64,000 nucleotides of DNA from Caldilineaceae bacterium (GTDB lineage: Bacteria; Chloroflexota; Anaerolineae; Caldilineales; Caldilineaceae): the NCBI GenBank assembly GCA_020845455.1, contig JADLFO010000080.1:1-64000 (forward strand). Reading direction: 5' to 3'. Numbering within the stretch: position 1 is the first letter of the stretch; every line of letters begins with the position of its first letter. Position numbers and translations under genes: made by a program. Below are positions 16,409 to 26,722 of the stretch, piece after piece. Under the pieces are notes generated by a model. The model was not told the origin of the DNA. It saw only the letters and a list, made by a program, of their open reading frames with translations, and searched no databases.

Positions 16409-17047
16409 ATGACTATCGGTGAGATGAGCATCGCCGCCTATCTCAATGCCCTGGCCTCCAAACAGTCGACGCCCGGCGGGGGCGGCGCGGCTGCGCTCAC
16501 GGGCAGCCAGGCCGCGGCCCTGCTCAGTATGGTGATCAATTTTACGCTGGGCAACAAGAAGTATGCCGATGTGCATGCCGTCATGACCGGCCACTTGGCG
16601 GCGAGCGAGCAGCTTCGCCGCCAGCTTTTGGCCCTAGCCGACGAGGATGCCGTCGCCTTCGAGGCGGTCTCCGCCGTCTATGCCATGCCCAAGGAGACAG
16701 AGGTCGAAAAGACCGCACGCGGCGACGCGCTGCAGGCCGCGCTGATCGGTGCGGCGCGCGTGCCTATGGCTACCGCCGAGCGCTGTCTGGATGTGCTGCG
16801 CCTGGCCGAGCCGGTGGCGGCCCAGGGCAACAGCAATGTGGTCAGCGACGCGGCTACGGCGATCTATCTGGCCGACGCTGCCCTGCGCGCCGCCGTGGTC
16901 AATGTCAACATCAACCTCAAATTTATCAAAGACGAGGGCTTTGTCACCCGCGCCGCCATCCAGCGCGATGCGCTGCTGATGGATGCCGCTGCCGCCATCG
17001 CCGCGGGCAAAGTCGCCTGTCAGCGGAGCTTGGGGATCGACCTATGA
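16409..17047 (+). CDS. fchA: methenyltetrahydrofolate cyclohydrolase / cyclodeaminase family
   Basis: The 212-residue, all-helical protein belongs to the FTCD_C/FchA family. It has the glycine-rich folate-binding start [26 protein letters not shown] (residues ~17-42), NKKYAD and [20 protein letters not shown]. Members either deaminate formimino-THF or hydrolyse methenyl-THF to 10-formyl-THF. Its stop overlaps the folD start by 4 bases (ATGA), so the two are co-translated. Because the adjacent FolD lacks its cyclohydrolase lysine, the cyclohydrolase role is the more likely one here. A formiminotransferase gene lies separately at 40178-41128. Confidence 0.85.
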   Translation: MTIGEMSIAAYLNALASKQSTPGGGGAAALTGSQAAALLSMVINFTLGNKKYADVHAVMTGHLAASEQLRRQLLALADEDAVAFEAVSAVYAMPKETEVEKTARGDALQAALIGAARVPMATAERCLDVLRLAEPVAAQGNSNVVSDAATAIYLADAALRAAVVNVNINLKFIKDEGFVTRAAIQRDALLMDAAAAIAAGKVACQRSLGIDL

Positions 17048-17901
17048 GCGCGCAACTCCTGGATGGAAGCGGACTCGCCAAGCGCGTCAAGGCGGGTCTG
17101 AAGGCCGAGATCGAGGCCTTTGAGCAGATACACGGCGATTGTCCGGCGCTGGCCGTGGTGCGGATCGGCGACGACGAGGCCGCCGCAGGCTATGGCCGCG
17201 CCATTGAGAAGAACTGCGCCGGCGTCGGCGTCGAGTTTGTGGCGCGCGACCTGCCCGCCGACGTCGGCGAAGCCGAGGTGTTGATGGCGCTGCGCGGCCT
17301 CAACCGGGAGCCGAGCGTGCATGGCATCATGGTGCTGGAGCCGGTGCCGGCGTCGATCAGCCTGGATCATTTGGTGGCGGCGATTGACCCGGCCAAGGAT
17401 GTGGACGGCGTGAACCCGACCAACGCCGGGCGTCTGCTCGCCAATCGCCCGCCGTTTTTTGTCCCGGCCACGCCGGCGGGCGGGCTGCGTCTGCTCCAGG
17501 AAGCGGGCGTCGAGTTCAAGGGCAAACAGGCCGTGGTCGTCGGGCGCAGCGACATCGTGGGCAAACCGATGGCGCTGCTGCTGCTGCACAACCACTGCAC
17601 GGTGACGATCGCGCACAGCCGCACGGTCGATCTGCCCGCGGTCTGCCGCAGCGCCGATATTCTGTGCGTGGCCGTGGGCCGGCCCGAAATGGTGCAGGGC
17701 GACTGGGTGAAGCCGGGCGCGGTGGTGGTCGATTTTGGCACCAACTACACCGACCAAGGGTTGAAGGGCGACTGTCACCAGGCCGGCGTGGCCGAAGTGG
17801 CCGGCATGTTGACGCCCGTCCCAGGCGGCGCCGGCCCCATGACCAACGCCATGCTCATGGCCAATGTGCTGCAGGCGGCGCTGCGGGCCGTGACCGCATA
17901 G
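17044..17901 (+). CDS. folD: FolD-type methylenetetrahydrofolate dehydrogenase, cyclohydrolase site altered
   Basis: A 285-residue FolD homologue, normal in length. The dinucleotide-binding half is intact: [40 protein letters not shown], and [10 protein letters not shown] near the end. DVDGVNP is present. The catalytic lysine of the YxxxK motif (Lys56 in human MTHFD1), needed for methenyl-THF hydrolysis, is Ile53 (Y49-G-R-A-I53). The Gln of the QLPLP motif is Leu98. The protein probably still oxidises methylene-THF to methenyl-THF, leaving hydrolysis to the overlapping fchA product. Confidence 0.85.
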   Translation: MSAQLLDGSGLAKRVKAGLKAEIEAFEQIHGDCPALAVVRIGDDEAAAGYGRAIEKNCAGVGVEFVARDLPADVGEAEVLMALRGLNREPSVHGIMVLEPVPASISLDHLVAAIDPAKDVDGVNPTNAGRLLANRPPFFVPATPAGGLRLLQEAGVEFKGKQAVVVGRSDIVGKPMALLLLHNHCTVTIAHSRTVDLPAVCRSADILCVAVGRPEMVQGDWVKPGAVVVDFGTNYTDQGLKGDCHQAGVAEVAGMLTPVPGGAGPMTNAMLMANVLQAALRAVTA

Positions 17902-17916
17902 GCGGCCGCGCCCTCG

Positions 17917-20109
17917 ATGACGCAGGCTCGCCTTCGACAGCCTCCCCGCCTCCGTACCGGGTGGATTCACCTGGCCGCACTGGGGGGGTACCTGCTGCTG
18001 ACGCTGGTCATGACCTGGCCGTTCGCCGTCCAGTTCACTACAGCCATCCCCGGCGACGGCTTTGACGGCTGGCAGAACTACTGGAACCTGTGGTGGATCA
18101 AGCTGGCCCTGGTCGACCGGCTACAGTCGCCCTATATCACCGACCTGCTCTACTACCCCACCGGCGTCAACCTCTATTTCCACACGCTCAACCCGTTCAA
18201 CGGGCTGACGACGCTGCCCGTGCAGTTGGCTGCCGGGCTGCTCCCCGCCTATAACACAGCCGTGCTGCTCAGTTGGGTGTTGGGCGGCTATGGCATGTTC
18301 TTGCTGGTGCGGTGGCTGCTGGGCCGGGTCGACCCGCGGCCTGATCCAGCGCATCCAGTCGCGGCTTTTGTGGCGGGGGCCATCTACACCTTTGCGCCCT
18401 TTCACATGGCGCATCTGCTCGGCCATATGCAGGTGATGAGCCTGCAATGGCTGCCCTTCTATCTGCTGGACTTGCTCGCCGCCATGGAGCGCAGCCGGGG
18501 GGGGCTGCCCTGGATCGGGCGCGCCGGACGGGCCGGTTTCTTTCTGGCGCTGGCCGGGCTGTGCGATTGGTATTTTGTGCTCTATCTGTTCCTGTTCACC
18601 GCTCTAGCCGTGATCTGGCAGGGGGTGGGCGCGCTGCGACAAGCGCAAACGAGCCGCGGTCGTCTGCGGCGTCTCGCCGCTGTGGCCCTGCCTGCAGCGC
18701 TGGCGGGCGGGGTCTTTGCCCTGCTGCTCAGCCCGATCCTGATCCCGATGGTGGACGAGGCGCGGCGCTTCAGCTTTATGGTGCGTCCATCAAGCGACCT
18801 CTATATCCTTAGCGCCAGCCTGCTTGATTTTTTGGTCCCCAACCGCATGCATACGCTGCTGCGCCCGGAGAGCTTCACCTGGCCCGGCAACCAGATCGCG
18901 CCAGTCAGCGAGCGCACGATCAGCATCGGCTATGCGGCGCTGCTGCTGGCGGGCGCGGCGCTGTGGCGCCGGCGGGGACGCGCCGTCTTCTGGGCCGCGG
19001 CCGCGCTGCTCTTTGTGCTGCTGGCGATGGGGCCGCGGCTGCATGTGGGCAGCATCACCTGGGCCGATATCCCCGGCGGCATCCCCGGCGCTGCGCCTAC
19101 CCCGACCGAGCCGGCTACGACCGAATGGACGCCCTACGCGCTGCTCAACCGCTATCTGCCCTTTATGCGCATCAGCCGCAGTGTCAGCCGCTGGGCGCTG
19201 CTGGTGCAGATCAGCGTGGCGGCGCTGGCCGGTCTGGGGTTGGCAGCCTGGCTGCGCGGGCGATCTGCCCGACAGGTGTTGGCGATCGGCGCGCTGGCCT
19301 TGGGGGGAGTGCTGGCCGAGGATTGGGTCGCTCCCTATCCACACAGCCCGCCCGACACGCCGGGCTATTATACGCAACTGGCGGCGACTCCGGGGCCGGG
19401 CGCGCTGCTCAACCTGCCCATGAACTATGACCGGCCCGGCTATCTGCTCTATCAGACCGTACACCAGCGCCCGTTGACCGTCGCCTACATCAGCCGCGAC
19501 GACCCGCGCACGCTCGCCGAGCGCGCCCCGGTCTTGCAGCATTTTCGCCATTTGGGACCGGATATTATCGACATAGACCCCGCGCAGGTGGGATCGACCG
19601 TACTGGCCGACCTGGGGGTGGAGAAGGTTGTGCTCGACCGCTACAAGATGCCGGGCGGGCTGGAGCGTGAGTACACAAGCGCGCTCGCCGCGTCGATCTT
19701 CGCCGGCCAAGCGCCCGACTATGAGGATGAGCGGCTGACCGCCTACAGCGTGCAGTCGCCGGCGGCTGCGCGGCCCTATCTGGTGTTAGGGCCGCTGGGG
19801 TGGGGGCCGCTGCAGGAGGAGGGGGAGGCGCGCCGCCGCGCCATTGGCCCCGGCCCGGCGGCGCTGACGCTGCATCATCTTCCGGCGGATGCGGCGCTGC
19901 GCATCACCTACCAGACTGCGCCCGGCGTCTCGATCGATCTGCTGGCGCCGGACGGGGCGCGCTTGGCGACACTGCCGCCCGCGCCGCAAGGCGACAGCGT
20001 AACCGTACCCCTGGTAAGTCAAGACGGCGGGGCCGGCGCGCCGGTGAACCTGACCCTGATGCCCTCCGGCGACGCTTCGATCACAGGCTTAGGCTTGGCC
20101 CTGCCCTGA
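17917..20109 (+). CDS. multi-pass membrane protein, GT-C glycosyltransferase-like
   Basis: The 730-residue protein has an N-terminal membrane half of roughly 10-12 segments up to about residue 470 and a soluble C-terminal half. After the first membrane helix comes [20 protein letters not shown], an acidic/aromatic loop of the kind found in lipid-linked-sugar-dependent GT-C transferases. No donor or acceptor can be assigned. It begins 16 bases after folD and may share its transcript, although the function looks unrelated. Its 3' end overlaps the convergent MBL gene by 21 bases. Confidence 0.6.
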   Translation: MTQARLRQPPRLRTGWIHLAALGGYLLLTLVMTWPFAVQFTTAIPGDGFDGWQNYWNLWWIKLALVDRLQSPYITDLLYYPTGVNLYFHTLNPFNGLTTLPVQLAAGLLPAYNTAVLLSWVLGGYGMFLLVRWLLGRVDPRPDPAHPVAAFVAGAIYTFAPFHMAHLLGHMQVMSLQWLPFYLLDLLAAMERSRGGLPWIGRAGRAGFFLALAGLCDWYFVLYLFLFTALAVIWQGVGALRQAQTSRGRLRRLAAVALPAALAGGVFALLLSPILIPMVDEARRFSFMVRPSSDLYILSASLLDFLVPNRMHTLLRPESFTWPGNQIAPVSERTISIGYAALLLAGAALWRRRGRAVFWAAAALLFVLLAMGPRLHVGSITWADIPGGIPGAAPTPTEPATTEWTPYALLNRYLPFMRISRSVSRWALLVQISVAALAGLGLAAWLRGRSARQVLAIGALALGGVLAEDWVAPYPHSPPDTPGYYTQLAATPGPGALLNLPMNYDRPGYLLYQTVHQRPLTVAYISRDDPRTLAERAPVLQHFRHLGPDIIDIDPAQVGSTVLADLGVEKVVLDRYKMPGGLEREYTSALAASIFAGQAPDYEDERLTAYSVQSPAAARPYLVLGPLGWGPLQEEGEARRRAIGPGPAALTLHHLPADAALRITYQTAPGVSIDLLAPDGARLATLPPAPQGDSVTVPLVSQDGGAGAPVNLTLMPSGDASITGLGLALP

Positions 20110-21009
20110 GCCACGCAGCCAGGTCAGCATCATTTGCAGTTGCTGGGCGTGTCCCTCTGTACGGTAGTAGGGATGCACCCTATCCCAAGCCCCACCGCGC
20201 GGGGTAACGTCGGCATAGGCGCACCCGACCGCCGCCGCTAGATCGTCCACCTGGTCTGGGTCGAGGCCGGGGTCTTGCGCCAGCGCCGCGCGGCACGCTG
20301 CCTCCAATGCGTCAAAATAGGCCAGGTTATCGTGCAGCAGTTGCGGTCCCGCTTCGACCGGCGCATGGCAGTAGAGCACGGTTTCGGCGTGCAGGTTCGC
20401 CAGCGCGGCCAGGCCGGCGCGCATCGCCGGAAGGCCGTCCGCTGTACGCGCCAAGGGGAAGGGCAGTTCGGCGGCGTCGCCGGGGAGCAGCGTGCGGATT
20501 TCGGGAAGATAAATGGCGATGTGGTCGGGCGTATGGCCCGGCGTGGGGAAGAGGCGCAGGGTCAGGTCGCCGCCGTCAATGGTCAGCGCCGCGTCAAATG
20601 TGATCGTCGGCTTGGTCAATTCGACGGGGCCAAAGATCGCCGGTTCCTCGGCCTGCATCTGCGCCAGATTGGCCGCGACCTCGGGTGCGTCGAACTGCGC
20701 CGCGGCCAGGCGATGCGCCAGGATAGGGGCCGGATAGGGCGCGCGCGGCCCGGCGAAAAGCTGGTTGCCCCAGGCATGGTCATAGTCGGCGTGCGTGTTG
20801 ACGACGAGCAGTTGGCGGCCCGGCAGATAGGGCTGCGCGCAGTCAACAAGCTGTTGGGCTGTGGCGGGGTTGATCAGCGTGTCCACGACCACGACATAGC
20901 GCGCCGTCACGACGATAAACACATTCACCAGCGTCCCGTTGCGGCAGACCAGGATGCGCTCATCCCAGCCGGCGTTGGGGATCAGTTCGACCGTTTCGGC
21001 GTGGGGCAT
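20089..21009 (-). CDS. MBL-fold metallo-hydrolase
   Basis: A 306-residue MBL-fold enzyme. The metal motif is [10 protein letters not shown], with Asp replacing the second His of HxHxDH, a variant seen in several MBL subfamilies. [27 protein letters not shown] and LYCHAP supply the remaining ligands. Unlike the MBL protein at 12193, the site looks functional. The start at 21009 has AGGAG seven bases upstream. The substrate is unknown. Confidence 0.82.
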   Translation of the reverse strand: MPHAETVELIPNAGWDERILVCRNGTLVNVFIVVTARYVVVVDTLINPATAQQLVDCAQPYLPGRQLLVVNTHADYDHAWGNQLFAGPRAPYPAPILAHRLAAAQFDAPEVAANLAQMQAEEPAIFGPVELTKPTITFDAALTIDGGDLTLRLFPTPGHTPDHIAIYLPEIRTLLPGDAAELPFPLARTADGLPAMRAGLAALANLHAETVLYCHAPVEAGPQLLHDNLAYFDALEAACRAALAQDPGLDPDQVDDLAAAVGCAYADVTPRGGAWDRVHPYYRTEGHAQQLQMMLTWLRGSGQGQA

Positions 21010-21083
21010 AAAACGCTCCTAGAATGGAATCGCACCGTTAGGGTAGAATAGCGTTTCGACGAGCTTGCCGACAAGGATTGAGC

Positions 21084-21581
21084 ATGAGTGAATCTGCTGT
21101 TACCTGGTCTACCACGCTTCACGCCATCTTGCTCCATCGCGCTGAACCGCGCGCCCTGATGCTGCGGGGTGATAGCGGCTGGTCTTTGCCCTCTGCTTCG
21201 TTCGACCAGGAGCTGTGGAGCGCCGATGTGCGCAAGGTCAATGCCGCGCTGGGGGAGGCGCTGGCCGCGCCGGTCACCGCGCTGCGCTATGTGCGCTTCC
21301 AGCCGGACGACGTAGCGCGGCGCACGCAGGCCGTTTATGTGGTGGAGAATCACAGCCCGGCCTGGCATCCTCCCGGCAATGCAGCTTGGATCGGGCGCGC
21401 GGCGTTGGCCGATCTCGCGCCGGTGCGGCCCGACCATCGGGCGTTGATCGATGCAGTCTTGGCCGAGTCTGAGAGCGGGCAGATCCCCGATCTGCGCGAA
21501 CCGTGGGCGCGCCCCGGCTGGTTTGTCACGGCCGCGGCGTGGCTACTCATAGCGCAGCGCCTCGGCTGGGTAGATGCGTGA
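21084..21581 (+). CDS. small protein resembling a detached N-terminal domain
   Basis: A 165-residue ORF beginning at an ATG with AAGGA upstream and TAGAAT at 21044-21049. It has a NUDIX-like strand pattern (HAILLHRAEPRALMLRG, GWSLPSASF, VYVVENHSP) but no NUDIX box. It ends with [16 protein letters not shown], a motif I associate, from memory, with the junction to an aminoglycoside-phosphotransferase domain in larger Chloroflexota proteins. No such domain follows, so this may be the surviving 5' part of a truncated gene. It overlaps the convergent permease gene by 39 bases. Confidence 0.5.
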   Translation: MSESAVTWSTTLHAILLHRAEPRALMLRGDSGWSLPSASFDQELWSADVRKVNAALGEALAAPVTALRYVRFQPDDVARRTQAVYVVENHSPAWHPPGNAAWIGRAALADLAPVRPDHRALIDAVLAESESGQIPDLREPWARPGWFVTAAAWLLIAQRLGWVDA

Positions 21582-24500
21582 GGCTTGCAGCGCGGGCAGG
21601 ATGGTGGTCAGCAGCGAGAAGCCGTAGGCTGCCAGCACGATCCAGGCGATCTCGCGCCAGGGGATCGAGAAGACCTGGGACTCGCGCAGCCCTTCCAGGC
21701 TGCCCGCGATCAGGCTTTGACCCAGCAGCACGCCCGCCGCCGTGCCCACGGCGATGCCGGTCAGCGCGATAAAGCTGGATTCAAGCAGGAAGGAAAGCGC
21801 CACCATCCCCGGCTGAAAGCCGATGGCGCGCAGCATCCCGACCTGCTGCCGCCGCTCCACCACCGTGCGCGTGCTGATCACCCCCAGGGCCGCGATCCCC
21901 ACCAGCAGCCCCAAGGCCAGGAACCCCTGGAAGACCTGCAAAATGCCGCGCATCAGCGCCTGCGCCTGGGCAAAGCTTTCAGCCATCACCGTGACATTGA
22001 TGGCGTTGTTGAGAAAGGCGCGCTCGGTTGCCTGCGCCACGGCGTGGACATCGGCGCCGGGCTGCACTTTGAGATAGAAGGCATCGGGCGCGACCGTCTC
22101 CCCCGCGATCTGGTCCAGGGCCGTTTTGTTCACCCACAGCCCCGACCCGGCCAAGGTGGTGTTCTGCTCGACAATGGCGATCACCTGTACGGAATAGCGC
22201 GCGCCTTGGTCGCCGTTCTGCAGCGTCAGGCGCACATCGGGCAATGGGCCATCGGCGGGGATCCCTGCCAGCACAAAGCCGGGCCGGAACATCTCTTGTT
22301 GGACGGGCATGCCTTGCATGTCTTCCTCATTCATGTCCGGCTCGCTTCGCGAAGCGGGCGTCCCATCGGCTCGGATGTGCTGGAGTTGGCCTTGGGTGGC
22401 GACGGCCACATCGTTGCGCGTACGCAGCGCCTGCCACACTGCGTCGTCGTCGGCAAACTCAGGGGCGCGGCGGCTGAAACTGTAGACCTGGGCCGCTTGC
22501 GCCAGATAGCCGTCGTTGACCCCCACGGCCGAGGCGCGATACCAGTCGGGGTCTTGCACGGGTGTCTGCTGCACACCGCGCAGGTCCATGCGCGCCACGC
22601 TGCCGATCACCGCCACCGCATCGCGCGGGTAATCCGGTTTTTGCGGCAGTTCGGCCTCCAGATCCTCCAGCGGGTCAAAGAAGCTCAACAGCGTCGAAGA
22701 GGTGGCGATATCAAAGCCGGCGTTGCGCTCGGTGTCGGGCGCGACCAGCGTCTGCGTCGCTTCGATCACGACGGTCATCAGCGTGACCGTGCTGATCACC
22801 ATGGCAAAGAGCAGCATCGCCATGCCCGTGCGGAAGCGCGCGCTCAACGGGTAGGCGATGGCTGTGCGCAGCACGGGCGTCAGCGCGCCGACGCTGAAGA
22901 CACGCGTTGTGAGCGCGGCCAAGGTGTCGGCGCTGAACATCACCAGCAGGATCGCGCCCAGCACGATCAACGGCCCGCCGACCACAAAGCCGAGCAGCGC
23001 CCACGGCCCGCCTGTCGCCAGGTTCGCGTCCGTCCGGCCCAGCCAGCGACCCAGCGGCATCGCCCAGATCGCCAAGAAGCCCAGCCCAATCGTGCTGTAG
23101 ACAATGCGCTGCACCTGTTCGCCGTTGAGCGGGGTATAGTGTTCCAGCAGCCAACCCACCAAGAGCAGTGCCCCTACCAGCAGCAGCGAAATCCCGGTCT
23201 GGATCACGGCCCAGCCCTGGGCCGCGCCATAGTAGAGGACAAGCCCGCCCAGCGCCGCTACCAGCGGCCCAAAGATGCCGCGCGCGGCGCGCCCCCAGCG
23301 GGTAGTGCGGCCCACCCCGGGCGGCTCCGGCAGGTCGCGGATGGCGGAGACGATGTTGAGCCGGCTGACGCGCCATGCCGCCACCGTGACCACCACAAAG
23401 GTGAACAACACGCCCAGACAGTAGGCGATCACAATCGAGACCGGCGCGGCGCGGAAATAGACGCGGAACAGCCCCGACTGCCCGACAACTCGTTCGGCGG
23501 CCTGGTTGAAGATCGTCCCCAGAAGACCGACCATGGCGTACGAGATCGCCAGCCCCAGCAACACGCCCAAGGCCGCCGCCGCCAGGTCATAGACCACGCC
23601 CTCGGTGACAAACATCTGCACCAGATGGCTGCGCTGCACGCCGATGGCGCGCGCCATGCCCATCTCGCTGCGCCGTTCGGCGGCCATCATCACAAAGATC
23701 AGGAAGATCAACAGCACCCCGGCCAGGATCGACAGGATGCCAAAGACCGAAAAGATCGAGCTAAAGACCAATCCGCCGATATCGGCGACCTGCACAACAC
23801 TAGATTTGCTCAACGGGTCGAGCACGTCAAAGCGGTTGAGCGCGGCCAGGGCGGGTTGCAGCTCGGCGGCGTCGTCCGCGGGCAGCGGCAACTCCCCGAT
23901 CCAGGAGCGCAGGCTGAGGTCGGCGAGCAGGTCGCGAAAGGCCAGCGTGGGCGCAGGTGCGTCCACCTCGGCAGCCAGCGCGGCGATATGCTCTTTGGTG
24001 GTGTTGACCTGCCCCAGATCGCTGATGATGCCGCGCAGGAACTCCGGGCCTTCATATTCGCGGTCGAACTCCGACTGGTAGCCGGCGGCCTCGGCGTCCA
24101 GCACGGAACGCACCTGGGGCCGCTGCAGGATCGCAAAGACTTGGTCTACGGCGGCGGGGTCCAGCGCCAGCGCCTTGAGCCGGGCGCTGACCGCTTCGGT
24201 ATGCTCGATCCCTTCGATCTCGTCGCCCACGTTGGAGACAAGGATGTTGTTGACTTTGCCGTTCATAAAGAGCAGCTTTTGGGCTTCGTCCAGCCGCAGC
24301 ATCACCACCGGGGCGAGCGCGCCGACCGGGCTGGCTTGGTCGACAATGGCGCGCACGCGGAAGGGCAGGGGGATGGGGCCGATATAGACTTCGAGCACAT
24401 CGCCCACGCGCGCGTCCAGCAGGCCGGCCCCCACGCGATTCAGATAAACATCCCCCTGGCGCAGTTGCAGGCCGAACTGCGCCAAGACGCGGTCCAACTC

Positions 24501-25544
24501 CGCGCCCAAGGTGTTGAGGTTGAGTGCGTTGAGCAGATTGGTGGTGGCGGTCTGCACGGCGCTGCTGTCGATGCCGACCGTTTCCCCCAGCGCGCCGAGG
24601 TTGACCGTGGTGGTCGTGACGCCCAGCGACGAGAGCGTTTCCGGCGTCAGGCCGAGGCTCGCTAAGTCGACGTTTTCGATACCTTGCTCCTCAAAGACCG
24701 TGGTGTCGATGCCCAGTTCGGCCAGCGTCGCCACGGGAATGCTGATCTGGCTGAGGTCAACCCCGCCCTCGCCTGCTCCCGTCGTCAGCGCCGCGCCGAT
24801 GGCCGCGGTCGCCAGCGCCACGTCGGAGATGCGGAAATTGGTCAGTCCCAGCCTGGAGACTGCGCCCTCGGCCAGCGTAAAGAGGTTGGCGGCCTGGGCG
24901 AAGATATTGCTGACGCCTGGCTGCAGGCTTTCGATCTCTACTGGCGTGCCGTCGACGCTGTTCAGCCCGAAGGTCTGGTCATAGTCGTCGTCCACGGCAA
25001 AGATAAAGCCCAACGGCTCGCCCTGACCGGTGTTGGCGTTGCGGATAATGGTGGGGAAGATGATCGACCCGGCCACGGCGTCGATCTGCGGCTCGCTTTC
25101 CGCTTCGATCTTGAGTTGGGCCAGCCGTTCCATGCTGATGCCGGGCAGCCCGCCTTCCAGCACTGTCAGGACGCTGGTCAGCCCGCCTTCCATCAGCCGG
25201 TTTAGCTCTTCGGTCTGGGCGCTCTCCTGCCCTTGGTTGCCCACGCCGGCCAAGGCGGAGAGCAGCGGCGGCGCGATGATCTCGTCGATCATGCCATAGG
25301 CTTGGACGGCATGCCGCCGCACCGAATAGGTGAGCGTGTCGCCGGTCGTCAACGAACTGAGGATGATGATCGTGCTGAGCGTCAGCCCCAGCACGATCAA
25401 GGCCGACTGGGCGGGCCGTCGCGGGATGTTGCGCAGCCCGATCTTGACCAGCACGGGGTTGCGCCAACCCAATAGCAGGATATAGAGCAAGACGCCCGCC
25501 ACGCCGATCAGCAGGCCGATCATGACATTATTGAGCCACTGCAT
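21543..25544 (-). CDS. large FtsX/MacB-type ABC exporter permease
   Basis: The 1333-residue membrane protein has an N-terminal transmembrane helix, a long extracytoplasmic domain (about residues 60-610), an FtsX-like core near 615-750 ([30 protein letters not shown]), extra membrane helices and a second extracytoplasmic domain. A second FtsX core ends the protein ([27 protein letters not shown]). This duplicated arrangement lets one polypeptide act as a full permease dimer. Its start overlaps the end of its ATPase gene by 17 bases and is preceded by AAGGAGGG. It probably exports lipids, peptides or envelope factors by mechanotransmission. Confidence 0.85.
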   Translation of the reverse strand: MQWLNNVMIGLLIGVAGVLLYILLLGWRNPVLVKIGLRNIPRRPAQSALIVLGLTLSTIIILSSLTTGDTLTYSVRRHAVQAYGMIDEIIAPPLLSALAGVGNQGQESAQTEELNRLMEGGLTSVLTVLEGGLPGISMERLAQLKIEAESEPQIDAVAGSIIFPTIIRNANTGQGEPLGFIFAVDDDYDQTFGLNSVDGTPVEIESLQPGVSNIFAQAANLFTLAEGAVSRLGLTNFRISDVALATAAIGAALTTGAGEGGVDLSQISIPVATLAELGIDTTVFEEQGIENVDLASLGLTPETLSSLGVTTTTVNLGALGETVGIDSSAVQTATTNLLNALNLNTLGAELDRVLAQFGLQLRQGDVYLNRVGAGLLDARVGDVLEVYIGPIPLPFRVRAIVDQASPVGALAPVVMLRLDEAQKLLFMNGKVNNILVSNVGDEIEGIEHTEAVSARLKALALDPAAVDQVFAILQRPQVRSVLDAEAAGYQSEFDREYEGPEFLRGIISDLGQVNTTKEHIAALAAEVDAPAPTLAFRDLLADLSLRSWIGELPLPADDAAELQPALAALNRFDVLDPLSKSSVVQVADIGGLVFSSIFSVFGILSILAGVLLIFLIFVMMAAERRSEMGMARAIGVQRSHLVQMFVTEGVVYDLAAAALGVLLGLAISYAMVGLLGTIFNQAAERVVGQSGLFRVYFRAAPVSIVIAYCLGVLFTFVVVTVAAWRVSRLNIVSAIRDLPEPPGVGRTTRWGRAARGIFGPLVAALGGLVLYYGAAQGWAVIQTGISLLLVGALLLVGWLLEHYTPLNGEQVQRIVYSTIGLGFLAIWAMPLGRWLGRTDANLATGGPWALLGFVVGGPLIVLGAILLVMFSADTLAALTTRVFSVGALTPVLRTAIAYPLSARFRTGMAMLLFAMVISTVTLMTVVIEATQTLVAPDTERNAGFDIATSSTLLSFFDPLEDLEAELPQKPDYPRDAVAVIGSVARMDLRGVQQTPVQDPDWYRASAVGVNDGYLAQAAQVYSFSRRAPEFADDDAVWQALRTRNDVAVATQGQLQHIRADGTPASRSEPDMNEEDMQGMPVQQEMFRPGFVLAGIPADGPLPDVRLTLQNGDQGARYSVQVIAIVEQNTTLAGSGLWVNKTALDQIAGETVAPDAFYLKVQPGADVHAVAQATERAFLNNAINVTVMAESFAQAQALMRGILQVFQGFLALGLLVGIAALGVISTRTVVERRQQVGMLRAIGFQPGMVALSFLLESSFIALTGIAVGTAAGVLLGQSLIAGSLEGLRESQVFSIPWREIAWIVLAAYGFSLLTTILPALQASRIYPAEALRYE

Positions 25545-26256
25545 GCAGCCCTCCTTGTACGGCGCTTAAGGGCGCATCCTGGTCGATGATCTGCCCGTCT
25601 TGCATACGCACGATGCGGTCGCACAGCGCGGCGACCGCGGGGTCGTGGGTCACAACCACCAGCGTTTGACCGTGGGTCTGGTTCAGGTGGCGCATCAGTT
25701 CGATAATGTCCTGTGCTGCTTTGCTGTCTAGGTTGCCGGTCGGTTCGTCGGCCCAGACAATCGCCGGGGTGTTGGCAAGGGCGCGCGCGATGGTGACGCG
25801 CTGGCGCTGGCCGCCCGACAGTTCGGCGGGCCGGTGATGGGCGCGGTCGCCCAGCCCCACCTGTTCGAGCGCATCGAGCGCCTGCCGCCGCGCCGCGCCG
25901 GGGGCGATGCCGCTCACCAGAAGCGGCAGCTCAACGTTTTCCACCGCCGTGATCACCGGCAGCAGGTTATAGGTCTGAAAGACAAAACCCATGCGCCGGG
26001 CGCGATAGGCGGTGCGCTTGCGGTCGCCCATGGCGCGCAGGTCGGCCCCTTCGATCCACACCTCGCCGCTGTCGAACTCGTCCAGCCCAGAGAGGCAGTT
26101 AAGCAAGGTGGTTTTGCCGCAGCCCGACGGCCCCATGATGGCGACCATCTCACCGTTTTCCACGCTAAGGTCTACCCCGCGCAGCGCATGGACTTCGATC
26201 TTGCCGGTGCGAAAGGTCTTGTGAATTGCCTTGGCGACGATCATTGGTTCTGGCAT
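25528..26256 (-). CDS. ABC transporter ATPase, LolD/MacB-type
   Basis: A 242-residue ATPase with Walker [10 protein letters not shown], signature [12 protein letters not shown], Walker [13 protein letters not shown] and switch histidine in VVTHDPAV. The DEPTGNLD form is characteristic of the LolD/FtsE/MacB subfamily. It is upstream of, and translationally coupled to, the large permease, with which it forms a complete exporter. AAGGAA lies 8 bases before the ATG. Confidence 0.93.
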   Translation of the reverse strand: MPEPMIVAKAIHKTFRTGKIEVHALRGVDLSVENGEMVAIMGPSGCGKTTLLNCLSGLDEFDSGEVWIEGADLRAMGDRKRTAYRARRMGFVFQTYNLLPVITAVENVELPLLVSGIAPGAARRQALDALEQVGLGDRAHHRPAELSGGQRQRVTIARALANTPAIVWADEPTGNLDSKAAQDIIELMRHLNQTHGQTLVVVTHDPAVAALCDRIVRMQDGQIIDQDAPLSAVQGGLHAVAQ

Positions 26257-26722
26257 AACTAGGTTCCTTTTGAACTAGGGGTCGTCAAGCCGTAGAGCAT
26301 CCAGGGTGTATCCAGGGTAAGGTGGGGCAGGCTGTACACCGCACACATGCGCCGGCTGGATCGTATCACAGACTCACTACGCAGAAAATCGCCGCCGGTC
26401 GCAGGTTGATCCAAAACAGGTGCGTGGCTGTGCGGGCAAAGTGATTTGTACAGGCCGCGCAGAAACTGGTAGAATGCGGCGTAGCCCTGTGCCTGCCGGC
26501 AGACCGGTCACGGTTTGCCCTCAGTCTGCCGCCGGCCAGCCGCCGATCTACTGCGGATCTGCCGTCGGTCTGTCATCTTCCAACCGATGGATTGTTCATC
26601 ACCCACGGGTCGACCATACCCGCCGCACTCGCGAGGGTAGCTGCGTTTTTGTCGCCTGCCGCTGTGTGCGGCAGCTTTTACCAAACGCCTCACTGTGGAT
26701 ATCGCTGTGGACAAGGGATTGT
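26257..26722. other. 466-base divergent intergenic region
   Basis: It separates the ABC exporter operon (minus) from the Cpn60-like operon (plus). It holds the plus-strand promoter at 26446-26475 and an unexplained leader of roughly 240 bases before the start codon. No CIRCE inverted repeat and no convincing ORF are seen. Confidence 0.5.
26446..26475 (+). promoter_or_regulatory. promoter of the Cpn60-like operon
   Basis: TTGTAC (26446-26451) and TAGAAT (26470-26475) are 18 bases apart. The first start codon is at 26723, which implies a leader of about 240 bases. Confidence 0.4.

Noticed and set aside
21585-24665. A 1026-codon plus-strand ORF
   Set aside because: It is antisense to the ABC permease gene, and its Arg/Gln/His-rich composition is typical of a reading-frame shadow in high-GC DNA.
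26257-26722. CIRCE element for heat-shock control of the Cpn60-like gene
   Set aside because: No TTAGCACTC/GAGTGCTAA inverted repeat is present in the leader.
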